From JBKHBQ01 sp046542305 (GTDB lineage Bacteria; Bacteroidota; Bacteroidia; Bacteroidales; 4484-276), in the NCBI GenBank assembly GCA_046542305.1, contig JBKHBQ010000009.1:1-29135 (forward strand): 29,135 nucleotides of DNA. Direction: 5' to 3'. Shown one piece after another: positions 7,679 through 16,745 of this stretch. Below the pieces are notes generated by a model. That model saw only the letters and a program-made list of their open reading frames with translations. It did no database searches and had not been told where the DNA came from. Each line of letters opens with the position of its first letter. Position 1 is the first letter of the stretch. The translations under genes and the position numbers were made by a program.

Positions 7679-9079
7679 ATGAAAACGAAATTTAAGGCAA
7701 TCTTTGTAAGTCTTGTAAGTATTTTAATGTTCAGCGCAATTGCCGGGGCAAACCCTGCCAAAACGAGCATTGATAACCCATTGAACAGCACCAGCCTTTT
7801 ACAGCAGGAACAGGATAAATGGGGCAATGACAGCGCTACCTGCGTAATGAACCTCTCGCTGTACCGCGAATTTTACAAGCAGTGGAGGGCAAGCGGCTAC
7901 AAAAACACAGCAGTAAACGACGCCATCGGCCCGTGGCGCTGGGTGTTCAACAACTGCCCGCTGGCTTCGCAAAATACCTACATCGACGGCATCAACATGA
8001 TGGAATACTTCATGAAAAAAAACAAAACCGATGAAGTCAAAGAACAATACATCGACACCATGATGATGATTTACGACCAAAGGATTAAATACTTTGGCCG
8101 CGAAGGATATATTCTGGGACGAAAAGGATCGGACCTGTTTAAATATGCACCCGAAGATTATGAAAAGGCATATCACATCTTTAAAAAATCTGTCGATTTA
8201 AGAGGAAATAAATCCGAATCCTTTGTACTGGTATATTATTTCCGTACCGTTTCCAAGATGGTAGACGATGAAAAGCTCGATAAATTTGTGATTGTTGACA
8301 CCTACGATAAGATCAGCGAAATCATCGATTACAACCTCGAAGCCAACAAGAACGATCCCAAGGCAAGCGAAGCATGGGAAAATGTGAAAGGCAACATTGA
8401 ACTATCATTCGAACCTTATGCAACCTGTGAAGATTTGATCGCAATTTATTCGAATAAATTCAACGAAACCCCGGACGACGTCGAGCTGCTGAAGAAGATC
8501 ACCGATATGCTCGACAAAAAAGGTTGTACCGAATCCCAGCTATTCTTCGATGCTTCAGTGAAGCTTAACGAACTGAATCCATCACCCAATTCGAGCTATA
8601 TGATCGCCAAGATGCTGGTGAAAAAAGAACAATATGATGAAGCTATTCCGTACCTCGAAGATGCATTGAACATCGAAGACGATGAAACCAGAGCCGATGT
8701 GTACCTGCTACTTTCAAGCGTGTACCGTCAAAAGGGAAGCTTCTCCACTGCAAGAAAATATGCGCGCCAGGCAATCGACCTCAGGCCCAGCGAAGGCCAT
8801 GCGTATCTGATCATTGGTGATATGTATGCCTCGAGTGCCGATCAGTGCGGCGACAACGATCTTTCGAAAAAAGCAGCTTACTGGGTGGCCGTGGACATGT
8901 ACCAGAAAGCCAGGCAGGTAGATCCCGAAGTAGCTGATATCGCACAAAAACGTATCGAAGTTTATTCCCAGCAGTTCCCCAAAACCGAAACCGTGTTCTT
9001 TTACGACCTGAAAGAAGGCGATCCTTATACGGTTGAATGCTGGATAAACGAGAGAACCACAGTTCGTACATACAAATAG
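7679..9079 (+). CDS. Secreted tetratricopeptide-repeat protein
   Basis: This 466-residue protein starts with a cleavable-type signal peptide (MKTKFKAIFVSLVSILMFSA, about 1-25) and is expected in the periplasm. An N-terminal conserved region contains CVMNLSLYREFYKQW and WRWVFNNCP. Helical repeats follow, with recognisable TPR signatures at about residues 305-435 (EQYDEAIPYLEDAL, GSFSTARKYARQAIDLRPSEGHAYLIIGD). It sits between the barrel protein and lptC, so an envelope-assembly scaffold role is plausible but not shown. No enzymatic motif was seen. Confidence 0.8.
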   Translation: MKTKFKAIFVSLVSILMFSAIAGANPAKTSIDNPLNSTSLLQQEQDKWGNDSATCVMNLSLYREFYKQWRASGYKNTAVNDAIGPWRWVFNNCPLASQNTYIDGINMMEYFMKKNKTDEVKEQYIDTMMMIYDQRIKYFGREGYILGRKGSDLFKYAPEDYEKAYHIFKKSVDLRGNKSESFVLVYYFRTVSKMVDDEKLDKFVIVDTYDKISEIIDYNLEANKNDPKASEAWENVKGNIELSFEPYATCEDLIAIYSNKFNETPDDVELLKKITDMLDKKGCTESQLFFDASVKLNELNPSPNSSYMIAKMLVKKEQYDEAIPYLEDALNIEDDETRADVYLLLSSVYRQKGSFSTARKYARQAIDLRPSEGHAYLIIGDMYASSADQCGDNDLSKKAAYWVAVDMYQKARQVDPEVADIAQKRIEVYSQQFPKTETVFFYDLKEGDPYTVECWINERTTVRTYK

Positions 9080-9101
9080 AAATGAAACCGCAGGGCGTGA
9101 A

Positions 9102-9686
9102 GTGAAAGGCTTTCAAGTAAAAAATATATTTAAAATCACGGTGAAAAGCATTGTTGCAGCATGTTTTGCAACAATGCTTTTTGCATGTGAAAACGACATG
9201 AAAACCATCAGCTCGTTCAACACCAGCGATACGCTGCCAAGCGAAACCGCCAGGCATATCGAGGTTTTTTACAGCGATTCAGGCAATGTGTTAATTAAAC
9301 TGATAAGCCCCAAGCTCGACCGTTTTCAGAAAGAAGAACCTTACATTGAGTTTCCGGATGGTTTGCACCTGATTTTTTATGATTCGCTGAAAAATGTTAA
9401 AACGGAGCTTACAGCCAATTACGGCATTAGCTGGGAGAAGAAGAAAACTATGGAGGTGAAGGACGACGTGGTGATCCGTGATTACGAAAAAGACGAAATT
9501 ATCAATACCGAGCATATGATCTGGGATCAGCGGCAGCGCAAAATCTATTCGAATGCCTTTGTAAAACGTACCACCAACGAAGGCGTGCTGTATTTTGATG
9601 GGTTTGATGCCGATGAGTCGTTTTCGACCTACACCTTCAGAAACCCCAGGGGTGTATTTACCATCGAAGATAAGGAAGTTGAATGA
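9102..9686 (+). CDS. lptC: LPS export ABC transporter periplasmic protein LptC
   Basis: LptC is the single-span or lipid-anchored periplasmic bridge that passes lipopolysaccharide from LptB2FG to LptA. The 194-residue product has a lipoprotein signal (lipobox LFAC, Cys29) in place of the transmembrane helix of enterobacterial LptC, as is common in Bacteroidota. A beta-jellyroll follows, with the repeating ELTANYGISWEKKKTMEVKDD and YSNAFVKR pattern of the OstA/LptC fold. A GTG start at 9102 is chosen because no in-frame ATG precedes the signal peptide. The neighbouring gldE starts 20 bp after its stop. Confidence 0.85.
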   Translation: MKGFQVKNIFKITVKSIVAACFATMLFACENDMKTISSFNTSDTLPSETARHIEVFYSDSGNVLIKLISPKLDRFQKEEPYIEFPDGLHLIFYDSLKNVKTELTANYGISWEKKKTMEVKDDVVIRDYEKDEIINTEHMIWDQRQRKIYSNAFVKRTTNEGVLYFDGFDADESFSTYTFRNPRGVFTIEDKEVE

Positions 9687-9705
9687 TCCTTAATACCTTT
9701 GCCTT

Positions 9706-10983
9706 ATGAGCGAGTTGCCCGTCATCGTAATCAGCCTTGCATTTTCAGCCTTTTTTTCGGGCATGGAAATAGCCTTTGTAAGCTCCAACCGACTGAAAAT
9801 TGAAGTGGACAAAAACAAAGGCAGTTTTCCGGCACGGATACTTTCGAAGTTTATCCGTAATCCGTCCAAATTCACCGGAGCGCTCCTCCTTGGGAATAAT
9901 ATTGCGCTGGTAATCTACGGTATTTTTATGGCCCGCGCACTCGACCCTATACTAAAACGAGCCTTACCTGATCTTGTTTCGAACGAAACCATTCTCTTGC
10001 TGCTACAAATCATACTGGCAGCCCTGGTGGTGCTGTTAGTAGCTGAATTTATGCCCAGGGTACTTTTCCGTATCAATCCAAACAAATTGCTTAAAGCCCT
10101 GGCCATTCCGGTAGCCATCTGCTACTACATTTTTTATCCTTTCGTTTACCTTTATATCGGGTTTTCAGAACAAATACTCAAGCGATTTGCGAGGATAAAA
10201 TTCTCGCCTGAAAACCTGGTGTTCAGCGTGGTGGATCTGGACAATTACCTGAAGGAATTCTCGCCCGACTATACAAGCCAGGAAGAGGTACAGCAGGAGA
10301 TTCAGATGTTTCAGAATGCCATCGACTTCAGAAGCGTAAAGCTGCGCGAATGCATGGTACCCCGTACTGAAATTGTGGCTCTCGAAGAAAACGAGCCGGT
10401 AGAAGTGCTCCGAAAGGCATTTATAGACTCGGGACATTCCAAAATCCCCATCTACCGCGAATCCATCGACAACATCATCGGGTATACTCATTCGGCAGAT
10501 ATCTTCAAGCAGCCCGATTCAATAAAATCCATCACCCGTACGATTATTGTAGTGCCCGAAACCATGCTGGCCAATGTAGTGCTGTCGATGTTTATTCAGG
10601 AAAACAAGAGCATTGCGGTGGTAGTGGACGAATTCGGCGGCACCTCTGGAATTGTAACAATGGAAGATGTGATTGAGGAGATTTTCGGCGAAATTGAAGA
10701 TGAGTTTGATGTGGAGGATTTTACAGAACGAAAAATCTCCGAGCACGAATATATTTTCTCTGCCCGCCTGGAAATCGATTACCTTAACGAAAATTACCAG
10801 CTCGAACTTCCCGAATCAGAAGAATACGAAACCCTTGCCGGATTGATCATACACTATCATCAGAGTATTCCGTCGCTTAACGATCACATCCGGATAAACA
10901 GTTTTGATTTTATCATCCTCGAATCCACCGAAACCCGGATCGAAAAAGTTAAGCTCATCATCGAGGGACAATCTCCCGGATGA
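9706..10983 (+). CDS. gldE: GldE-like CNNM/CBS/CorC membrane protein
   Basis: This 425-residue protein has the hemolysin-C/CorC architecture. An N-terminal CNNM (DUF21) domain has about four hydrophobic segments (about 1-170, opening with FSAFFSGMEIAFVSSNR). A CBS pair follows (about 208-335, with VPRTEIVALE, GHSKIPIY and the DEFGGTSGIVTMEDVIEEIFGE loop). A C-terminal CorC/HlyC transporter-associated domain occupies about 340-420. Relatives are involved in Mg2+/Co2+ homeostasis; the Flavobacterium homologue GldE is associated with gliding. No gliding phenotype can be inferred here, as the gene is widespread in non-gliding Bacteroidales. It probably shares transcription with lptC. Confidence 0.85.
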   Translation: MSELPVIVISLAFSAFFSGMEIAFVSSNRLKIEVDKNKGSFPARILSKFIRNPSKFTGALLLGNNIALVIYGIFMARALDPILKRALPDLVSNETILLLLQIILAALVVLLVAEFMPRVLFRINPNKLLKALAIPVAICYYIFYPFVYLYIGFSEQILKRFARIKFSPENLVFSVVDLDNYLKEFSPDYTSQEEVQQEIQMFQNAIDFRSVKLRECMVPRTEIVALEENEPVEVLRKAFIDSGHSKIPIYRESIDNIIGYTHSADIFKQPDSIKSITRTIIVVPETMLANVVLSMFIQENKSIAVVVDEFGGTSGIVTMEDVIEEIFGEIEDEFDVEDFTERKISEHEYIFSARLEIDYLNENYQLELPESEEYETLAGLIIHYHQSIPSLNDHIRINSFDFIILESTETRIEKVKLIIEGQSPG

Positions 10984-11090
10984 AAAAATCTGCATAATCC
11001 GCAGAACCCTTCCCAATTCTTAAGCCCCATATTTTTCTGGTAATTCACGGATTATCTCAAAAAAAAATTTTCCTGTTAAATTATCTATTG

Positions 11091-11098
11091 TATTTTTG
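11091..11098 (+). promoter_or_regulatory. -7 box for the SurA/PpiD-like gene
   Basis: TATTTTTG matches TAnnTTTG and lies 28 bp before the ATG at 11126. Confidence 0.5.
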
Positions 11099-11125
11099 CA
11101 CCCTTCTTACAAAAATGTAATTAAA

Positions 11126-13255
11126 ATGGCAGTAATTGGACAAATCAGGAAACATTCGGGATTATTGATAGTCATTGTTGGGATTGCACTTGCGGCATTT
11201 GTACTTGGGGATTTTATCCGGCCAAGCCAAAAACATCAGCAAAATTATATCGGAGAGATCGCCGGTACCGAAATACCCATCCAGGAGTTTAACCAAAAAG
11301 TTGACGAGCAGCTTCAAATCAGAAGAGAACAGCAGCAAACCGAAAATGTAAGTGCGCAGGATGTTTTCCAGATCAAGCAGGGTGTGTGGAACCAGATGGT
11401 GGAAGAGGTCATCATGGGGCAGCAGTACGAAAAGGTAGGCCTTACTGTAACTTCCGAAGAACTTTCGGACCAGATCCTCGGCGATCAGCCGCACAATTTC
11501 GTTCAGCAATCCTTCAGGAATCCCAACAGCGGAACCTTCGACCCGGAAATGGTAAAAAGCTTTCTGCAAAACCTCGACCAGCAGTCGCCCGATATGAGGC
11601 GCAGGTATCTGAGCCTTGAACAGATGGTGAAAGAAGACCGCCTGCAAACCAAATACAAAAACCTGCTTACCAGCGCTTACCACATCCCCGAAGCCATGGC
11701 CCAACTGGATTTTGGAAACAAAAACAAAAGTGCTGACATCCGCTTTGTTGCCGCCAAATTCGCCTCCATTGCCGACTCGCTGGTTACCGTTAGCGATTCA
11801 GACATGAAAGCATATTATGAAGAACACAAATACAACTACAAGCAGGACGAAACCCGCTCGATCGATTATGTGATCTTTGAGGTGAAACCTACCGCCGAAG
11901 ACAGAAAAGAAATTGCCGAAATGGTAAATGAACTCTATGAAGAATTCGGAGAAATACAAGAAGCCGAAGAACTCGAGACATTCATCAATTCCGTATCGGA
12001 TACCCGCTACGACAGCACATATAAGAAAAAAGAAGAACTGCCGGCACGCATTGCCGATGAAATATTCGAATCTCCCGCCGGCACCATGGTGGGCCCTTAT
12101 GTTGAAAACGAAACCTACCATATTGCCAAGCTGGTTGACCGCCAACAGCGTCCCGACTCGATTATGATGAGCCAAATCCTGATCTCTTATGCCACAGCAC
12201 CTGCGGGAATGGACATCAGCGAACGTACCTACGAGGAAGCCGAAGCCCTGTACGACAGCCTCTACAACGTGCTAAAGAGAAACCCCGGAGAGTACGAAGA
12301 TTTGGCCGTGGAGTTTTCAGATTATCCCAGTGCGCCGGAAGACAAAGGTGAAATTGGCTGGGTGATTGACGGAAACTCCGGTTTCTCGAATTTCTACAAC
12401 CATGGCGTTAAGCTCGGAGAGGGCGAAATCGGCCAGATGGAATCGGCGCTGGGCCTTCATATTATTAAGGTTACCGAAAAAACCGAGCCTGTTGAAAAAG
12501 CACGCATTGCCATCCTCACACGCGACATCGAGCCAAGCAACGAAACCTATCAGGATGTATACATGCAGGCCAGCCGCTTTGCCGGCGAGAACAGTACCCT
12601 GGCACAGCTCGACACGGCTGCGGCAAACCAGGGGCTGAATGTACGTTCGGCTGATCGCCTCGGCAAAATGGCCAACCGCATTGCCGGCGTGGATTATGCC
12701 CGCCAGATCATCCGCTGGGCATTCCTCGACCGCACGGAACTGGACGATGTGTCACCGGTATTCGAGGATGAAAACAGGTACATTGTAGCTGCACTGAAAG
12801 AAATCCGCGATGAAGGATACACTGCATTCGAACAGGTAAAAGAACAGATCAGACCCATCGTTACCAATCAGAAAAAAGCCCAGCAGCTTGTGGAGCGCAT
12901 CGAAGGGTTCAACAGCAATGACCTTTATGCCATCGCCGCTCAGCTCAACGAACAAGTAGATACCACCAACCTGGATTTTACGGCCCGAAATATTCCGGGC
13001 TTCGGAAGTGAATACGAGGTGATTGGTGAAATCTTCACACTCGAAGCCGGCCAGTTGTCGCAACCGCTGAAAGGCAACAATGCCGTATTCGTGGTGATGG
13101 TCGATCAGTTTAACGATGCCGACCCCAACGCCAGCCTTGCCTCTACCAAAAGGCAACTGCACACGTCGTTCGAATCAAAAATGAATACCAGGGAATATTT
13201 CAAGGCACTGGAAGAACAGGCCGAAATTGAAGATAACAGATTGATGTTCTACTAA
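11126..13255 (+). CDS. Membrane-anchored periplasmic peptidyl-prolyl isomerase (PpiD/SurA-like)
   Basis: This 709-residue foldase has an N-terminal anchor helix (about 9-31, GLLIVIVGIALAAFVLGDF), a SurA-N-like helical chaperone region (about 40-200) and a parvulin rotamase domain (about 342-451, SQILISYA ... AVEFSDYPSAPEDKGEIGWV ... GLHIIKV). A further C-terminal chaperone or second degenerate rotamase region follows (about 455-700). The layout equals PpiD of proteobacteria, though Bacteroidota databases often label it SurA. It assists folding of exported and outer-membrane proteins at the periplasmic face of the inner membrane. The ATG at 11126 is chosen over a TTG ten codons earlier because the protein then starts at MAVIGQIRKHSG, as in relatives. 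Confidence 0.9.
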   Translation: MAVIGQIRKHSGLLIVIVGIALAAFVLGDFIRPSQKHQQNYIGEIAGTEIPIQEFNQKVDEQLQIRREQQQTENVSAQDVFQIKQGVWNQMVEEVIMGQQYEKVGLTVTSEELSDQILGDQPHNFVQQSFRNPNSGTFDPEMVKSFLQNLDQQSPDMRRRYLSLEQMVKEDRLQTKYKNLLTSAYHIPEAMAQLDFGNKNKSADIRFVAAKFASIADSLVTVSDSDMKAYYEEHKYNYKQDETRSIDYVIFEVKPTAEDRKEIAEMVNELYEEFGEIQEAEELETFINSVSDTRYDSTYKKKEELPARIADEIFESPAGTMVGPYVENETYHIAKLVDRQQRPDSIMMSQILISYATAPAGMDISERTYEEAEALYDSLYNVLKRNPGEYEDLAVEFSDYPSAPEDKGEIGWVIDGNSGFSNFYNHGVKLGEGEIGQMESALGLHIIKVTEKTEPVEKARIAILTRDIEPSNETYQDVYMQASRFAGENSTLAQLDTAAANQGLNVRSADRLGKMANRIAGVDYARQIIRWAFLDRTELDDVSPVFEDENRYIVAALKEIRDEGYTAFEQVKEQIRPIVTNQKKAQQLVERIEGFNSNDLYAIAAQLNEQVDTTNLDFTARNIPGFGSEYEVIGEIFTLEAGQLSQPLKGNNAVFVVMVDQFNDADPNASLASTKRQLHTSFESKMNTREYFKALEEQAEIEDNRLMFY

Positions 13256-13280
13256 AACATCATTTCATTAAAATAAACGG

Positions 13281-13312
13281 AAAGGCAGTCGAATGGCTGC
13301 CTTTTTTGTTTT
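13281..13312 (+). terminator. Rho-independent terminator of the foldase gene
   Basis: An 8-bp stem AAAGGCAG/CTGCCTTT (13281-13288 with 13297-13304) is followed by TTTGTTTT. Confidence 0.8.
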
Positions 13313-13333
13313 GAAGCTCCTGCCTTACATTTG
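13305..13333 (+). promoter_or_regulatory. Orphan promoter in the convergent foldase-glmS gap
   Basis: A TTTG (13305-13308), a 17-bp spacer and TACATTTG (13326-13333) have the same element spacing as the tRNA-Phe promoter. No protein gene follows on this strand, only an 18-codon frame at 13354-13410. The terminator hairpin at 13446-13478 could end a short transcript. Confidence 0.4.
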
Positions 13334-13445
13334 CGGACAAGCTTTATCTGCTAATGGTTGAACATGCTGAAAACGCGATCCAAAGAATAGTCTCCCGGTT
13401 CTTAGCCTGAATTATTCTGCTTACAGCCCCAGGGTTGATTTCATT

Positions 13446-13478
13446 AAAAAAAGGCAATGCACATCAGCACTGCCTTTT
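13446..13478 (-). terminator. Terminator of glmS, possibly bidirectional
   Basis: The 12-bp stem AAAAGGCA(A/G)TGC with 6-nt loop has a T-rich run on the minus side. On the plus side the right arm ends in TTTT. Confidence 0.8.
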
Positions 13479-13504
13479 CAAAGGTATTCGATTCAAATGT
13501 TTTT

Positions 13505-15343
13505 TTATTCCACGGTAACCGATTTTGCCAGGTTGCGGGGCTGATCGATTTCGCAATCGCGCATAACGGCAATATAATAGGAAAGCAATTGCAGCGGAAT
13601 AACAGCCAAAAGCGGTGAAAGCAATTCATCAGAAGCAGGAATTTCGATCACGTAATCGGATAGATCTGCAACAGTCTTATCGCCTTTCGAAACCACGGCA
13701 ATCACTTTTCCTTTTCTTGCCTTGATTTCCTGAACATTCGACACCACCTTATCGTAGGTTCCCGAATGGGGGGCAATTACCACCACCGGCATTTTTTTGT
13801 CGATCAGCGCGATGGGTCCGTGTTTCATTTCAGCAGCCGGGTAGCCTTCTGCGTGAATATATGAAATTTCCTTAAGCTTGAGCGCTCCCTCCAGAGCCAC
13901 CGGGAAATTACATCCCCTGCCAAGATACAGGAAATTGCGGGCGTAGGTGAATATTTTCGACATATCCCTGATCTGATCATTTAGCTTGAGGGTTTCCTCC
14001 ACCTTGGCCGGAATTTGGGTCAGTTCGTTCAGCAGTTCATGAAACCGCGTATTGGAAATGGTGCCTCTTTTCTTTGCCAGCAACAGGGCAATTAATACCA
14101 GTACCGTCACCTGCGAGGTGAATGCTTTTGTTGAAGCCACCCCGATTTCGGGCCCCGCGTGCGTGTACGATCCGGCATCAGCGACACGGGCGATGGAAGA
14201 CCCCACCACATTACAAATGCTGTAAATCAGCGCACCCTTCTGCTTGGCCAGCCGCATGGCAGCCAGCGTATCAGCGGTTTCGCCTGATTGTGAAATGGCG
14301 ATCACCACATCATTTTCGTTGATGATTGGATTGCGGTACCTGAATTCGGAAGCATATTCCACTTCGACCGGCATACGGGCCAGCTCCTCGATCAGATATT
14401 CGCCCACCAGTGCAGCATGCCACGAAGTGCCTGCCGCCGTAAAAATGATCCTCCCCGCACGCAGGAAACGCTCTTCGAAATCGATGATGCCTGCCATGGA
14501 AATGGTGTCGAGATCCACGTTCACACGTCCACGGATACTATCGAGGATCGAACGGGGCTGTTCGAAAATTTCTTTCAGCATAAAATGATCGTAGCCGCTT
14601 TTTTCGAGTGCGCTCAGATCTATTTCAAGCTTTTCGACAAATGGCGTTTTTTCCTGATCGCGAATGGTTTTGATCTGAAGCTTTTGCCCACGCCTGATGA
14701 TGGCTATCTCCTCTTCATCCACAAACACCACATTGCGCGTGTGCTCGATAATGGGAGAAGCATCGGACGCAAGAAAAAACTCATCCTCTCCAATACCTAC
14801 TACCAGCGGACTTCCCTTGCGGGCCGCAATCATCAGATCCGGGTCGTCCTTGGAGATCATCACGATGGCATAAGCTCCCACCACCTGACTGAGCGCCAGT
14901 TGCAATGCCTTTACCAGGTCAACTTTTTCTGCCTGCTGAATGTATTCGATAAGCTGCACCAACACTTCGGTATCGGTGTTGCTCTGGAACTTCATCCCGA
15001 TGTTCAGCAGTTCATCCTTGAGTACGCTGTAATTTTCGATAATTCCGTTGTGAATTACCGCCAGGTTTTTGGATTCAGAAAAGTGCGGGTGGGCATTGAT
15101 GTCGTTGGGTTCGCCATGGGTAGCCCAACGGGTGTGGGCAATGCCAAGGCTGCCGTCGATGTTTTTTTCCTGAACAAAGGCCTCTAAGTCGGCCACTTTT
15201 CCCTTTGTTTTGTAAAGGTTGATATCACCATTAAGTAATGCTATTCCGGCACTGTCGTATCCGCGATATTCAAGCCGCCGCAATCCATTGATCAATATTG
15301 GATAGGCCTGTTTAGGGCCCATATATCCTACGATTCCACACAT
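13505..15343 (-). CDS. glmS: Glutamine--fructose-6-phosphate aminotransferase (isomerizing)
   Basis: GlmS makes glucosamine-6-phosphate from fructose-6-phosphate and glutamine, the entry step to peptidoglycan and LPS amino sugars, in the cytosol. The 612-residue length is typical. The N-terminal glutaminase domain starts MCGIVGYMG (Cys2 becomes the nucleophile after Met removal) and carries HTRWATHGEPNDINAHPH (about 70-87). Two SIS sugar-isomerase domains follow, with SQSGET at 351-356 and the EGALKLKEISYIHAEGYPAAEMKHGP segment. The C-terminus DQPRNLAKSVTVE is the conserved end. It lies 16 bp downstream of the DUF4270 gene, with no terminator between. No glmS ribozyme is visible upstream, as expected outside Gram-positives. 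Confidence 0.98.
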   Translation of the reverse strand: MCGIVGYMGPKQAYPILINGLRRLEYRGYDSAGIALLNGDINLYKTKGKVADLEAFVQEKNIDGSLGIAHTRWATHGEPNDINAHPHFSESKNLAVIHNGIIENYSVLKDELLNIGMKFQSNTDTEVLVQLIEYIQQAEKVDLVKALQLALSQVVGAYAIVMISKDDPDLMIAARKGSPLVVGIGEDEFFLASDASPIIEHTRNVVFVDEEEIAIIRRGQKLQIKTIRDQEKTPFVEKLEIDLSALEKSGYDHFMLKEIFEQPRSILDSIRGRVNVDLDTISMAGIIDFEERFLRAGRIIFTAAGTSWHAALVGEYLIEELARMPVEVEYASEFRYRNPIINENDVVIAISQSGETADTLAAMRLAKQKGALIYSICNVVGSSIARVADAGSYTHAGPEIGVASTKAFTSQVTVLVLIALLLAKKRGTISNTRFHELLNELTQIPAKVEETLKLNDQIRDMSKIFTYARNFLYLGRGCNFPVALEGALKLKEISYIHAEGYPAAEMKHGPIALIDKKMPVVVIAPHSGTYDKVVSNVQEIKARKGKVIAVVSKGDKTVADLSDYVIEIPASDELLSPLLAVIPLQLLSYYIAVMRDCEIDQPRNLAKSVTVE

Positions 15344-15359
15344 AACTGGGTTGTTTTTG

Positions 15360-16712
15360 TTAATTTGTTTCTGCTAAATTAGTATAAATTAAGTTCAATT
15401 TCAACCTTTGTGCAAAATCTGCCTGCGATGTAGGATTATAGCCAAAAAAGATACCCCGGTTAGGGGTGATGGAAGAACCGGAAATGCCGAGATATAATTT
15501 TCTGCTCAGCGTATCGGAAGTGAGTACTTTTTGGAGGTATTGCGTAATTCTGAATTGATATTCTCCGGTTTCCTGGTTGTAGTTTCCGCCAAAATATGAC
15601 TCACCTTCATACTGATCGTCGAGATATTTATAGGTACCATCATCAGTGATCATATAGACCACCAGTTCAGGGGGCGGGGCAAAATCCGTTTGCGGCAGTG
15701 CATTCTGAATACTCAGTGTGGCCTCATTCAGGGCGATCTTTCCATTGTTGTGCCAATCACGGAAATAGGGAAAAGTAATTTCCGAGGCCACCCCGGCCAT
15801 CGACTGCAGGTAAAACCTGTTTGCGCCAAGGGCTGTATCTCCGTTTACCTGGGCAAGAAAATCAGGATCAGCCACTTCATAATTATGAGTATAATTTAAA
15901 AAGTGCGCGCTTTCGCTGGTGATATTGAAAAAATACACGAGCGAATCGCTTTCTTCATTGCTGAAATAAATGCTGAGGCGCGATAATGTTTGTTCAAGAT
16001 CGAAAAAAACAATTGATCCGCCGGTGCTCACCGGATCGACGGTAATGTGAATACCTTTGATAAACTGCATAAATGCTTCCATCGATCCCAGTTCGGCTTC
16101 GGTAGCATTCAGGATACGATAGGCAAACTCCTCGGTTAGCGGAATCCTGAGCTGTGCTTTCACCAGGGTGGTATCCACCATAATACTGTCGGTGGGTGAG
16201 GGCGACGTGGTGAGCATACCTATTTCCGGCTGTTTCAGCGGAATTTCGTCGTCGGAAAAATAAGATTCTTCGTACGACAGCGAATCAGCCAGCTCGTACA
16301 CCCTGAAAGTGAGCATATCAGAGGTATCGCCATAAGAATAAAACATTTCATCATCACTTCCCGGAATGCCGGTATACTGCAAGGCAAGGACGATCGAATC
16401 GAGCTGCGGATTCTGACCGAAATCAACCGAAGTGGACGAAAGCCTCAACTGCGTATAGATGCTTGCGGTGGTTACTCCGAAGATCGGATCATAGTAGCTC
16501 CCCAGCAGGGATCTGGCCGGCTCGTCGGTTGTGATGGAATCCACAAATATGGAATGCGCCAGCACAGTGGAGGTGTCGCTGAAATGTACATTCAGCCTTT
16601 CGTTTTCAGGTTGAATACCAATTCCGATCTCAGCAGGATCTGTACTGCAACTCCCCAGCAGCGCTAACGTAAGCAAGATCAGGGCAAAAGAAAACACTCG
16701 ATTTTTCAACAT
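15360..16712 (-). CDS. DUF4270 family lipoprotein
   Basis: This 450-residue protein has a lipoprotein signal (lipobox LGSC, Cys22), followed by CSTDPAEIGIGIQPE and the DUF4270 hallmark segments DSITTDEPARSLLGSYYDPIFG and STSVDFGQNPQLDSIVLALQY. The rest is beta-rich with no catalytic motif. DUF4270 proteins are widespread in Bacteroidota and are often encoded, as here, between a short glycogen-synthase-like gene and glmS; their function is undefined. It is 33 bp downstream of the former and 16 bp upstream of the latter, so the three are probably one transcript. Confidence 0.9.
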   Translation of the reverse strand: MLKNRVFSFALILLTLALLGSCSTDPAEIGIGIQPENERLNVHFSDTSTVLAHSIFVDSITTDEPARSLLGSYYDPIFGVTTASIYTQLRLSSTSVDFGQNPQLDSIVLALQYTGIPGSDDEMFYSYGDTSDMLTFRVYELADSLSYEESYFSDDEIPLKQPEIGMLTTSPSPTDSIMVDTTLVKAQLRIPLTEEFAYRILNATEAELGSMEAFMQFIKGIHITVDPVSTGGSIVFFDLEQTLSRLSIYFSNEESDSLVYFFNITSESAHFLNYTHNYEVADPDFLAQVNGDTALGANRFYLQSMAGVASEITFPYFRDWHNNGKIALNEATLSIQNALPQTDFAPPPELVVYMITDDGTYKYLDDQYEGESYFGGNYNQETGEYQFRITQYLQKVLTSDTLSRKLYLGISGSSITPNRGIFFGYNPTSQADFAQRLKLNLIYTNLAETN

Positions 16713-16745
16713 AAATCGTAACGATGGTTTTTGTAATGGAATTAA

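Noticed and set aside
14417..15187. 256-codon open frame antisense to glmS
   Set aside because: It is fully covered by the highly conserved glmS coding sequence on the other strand.
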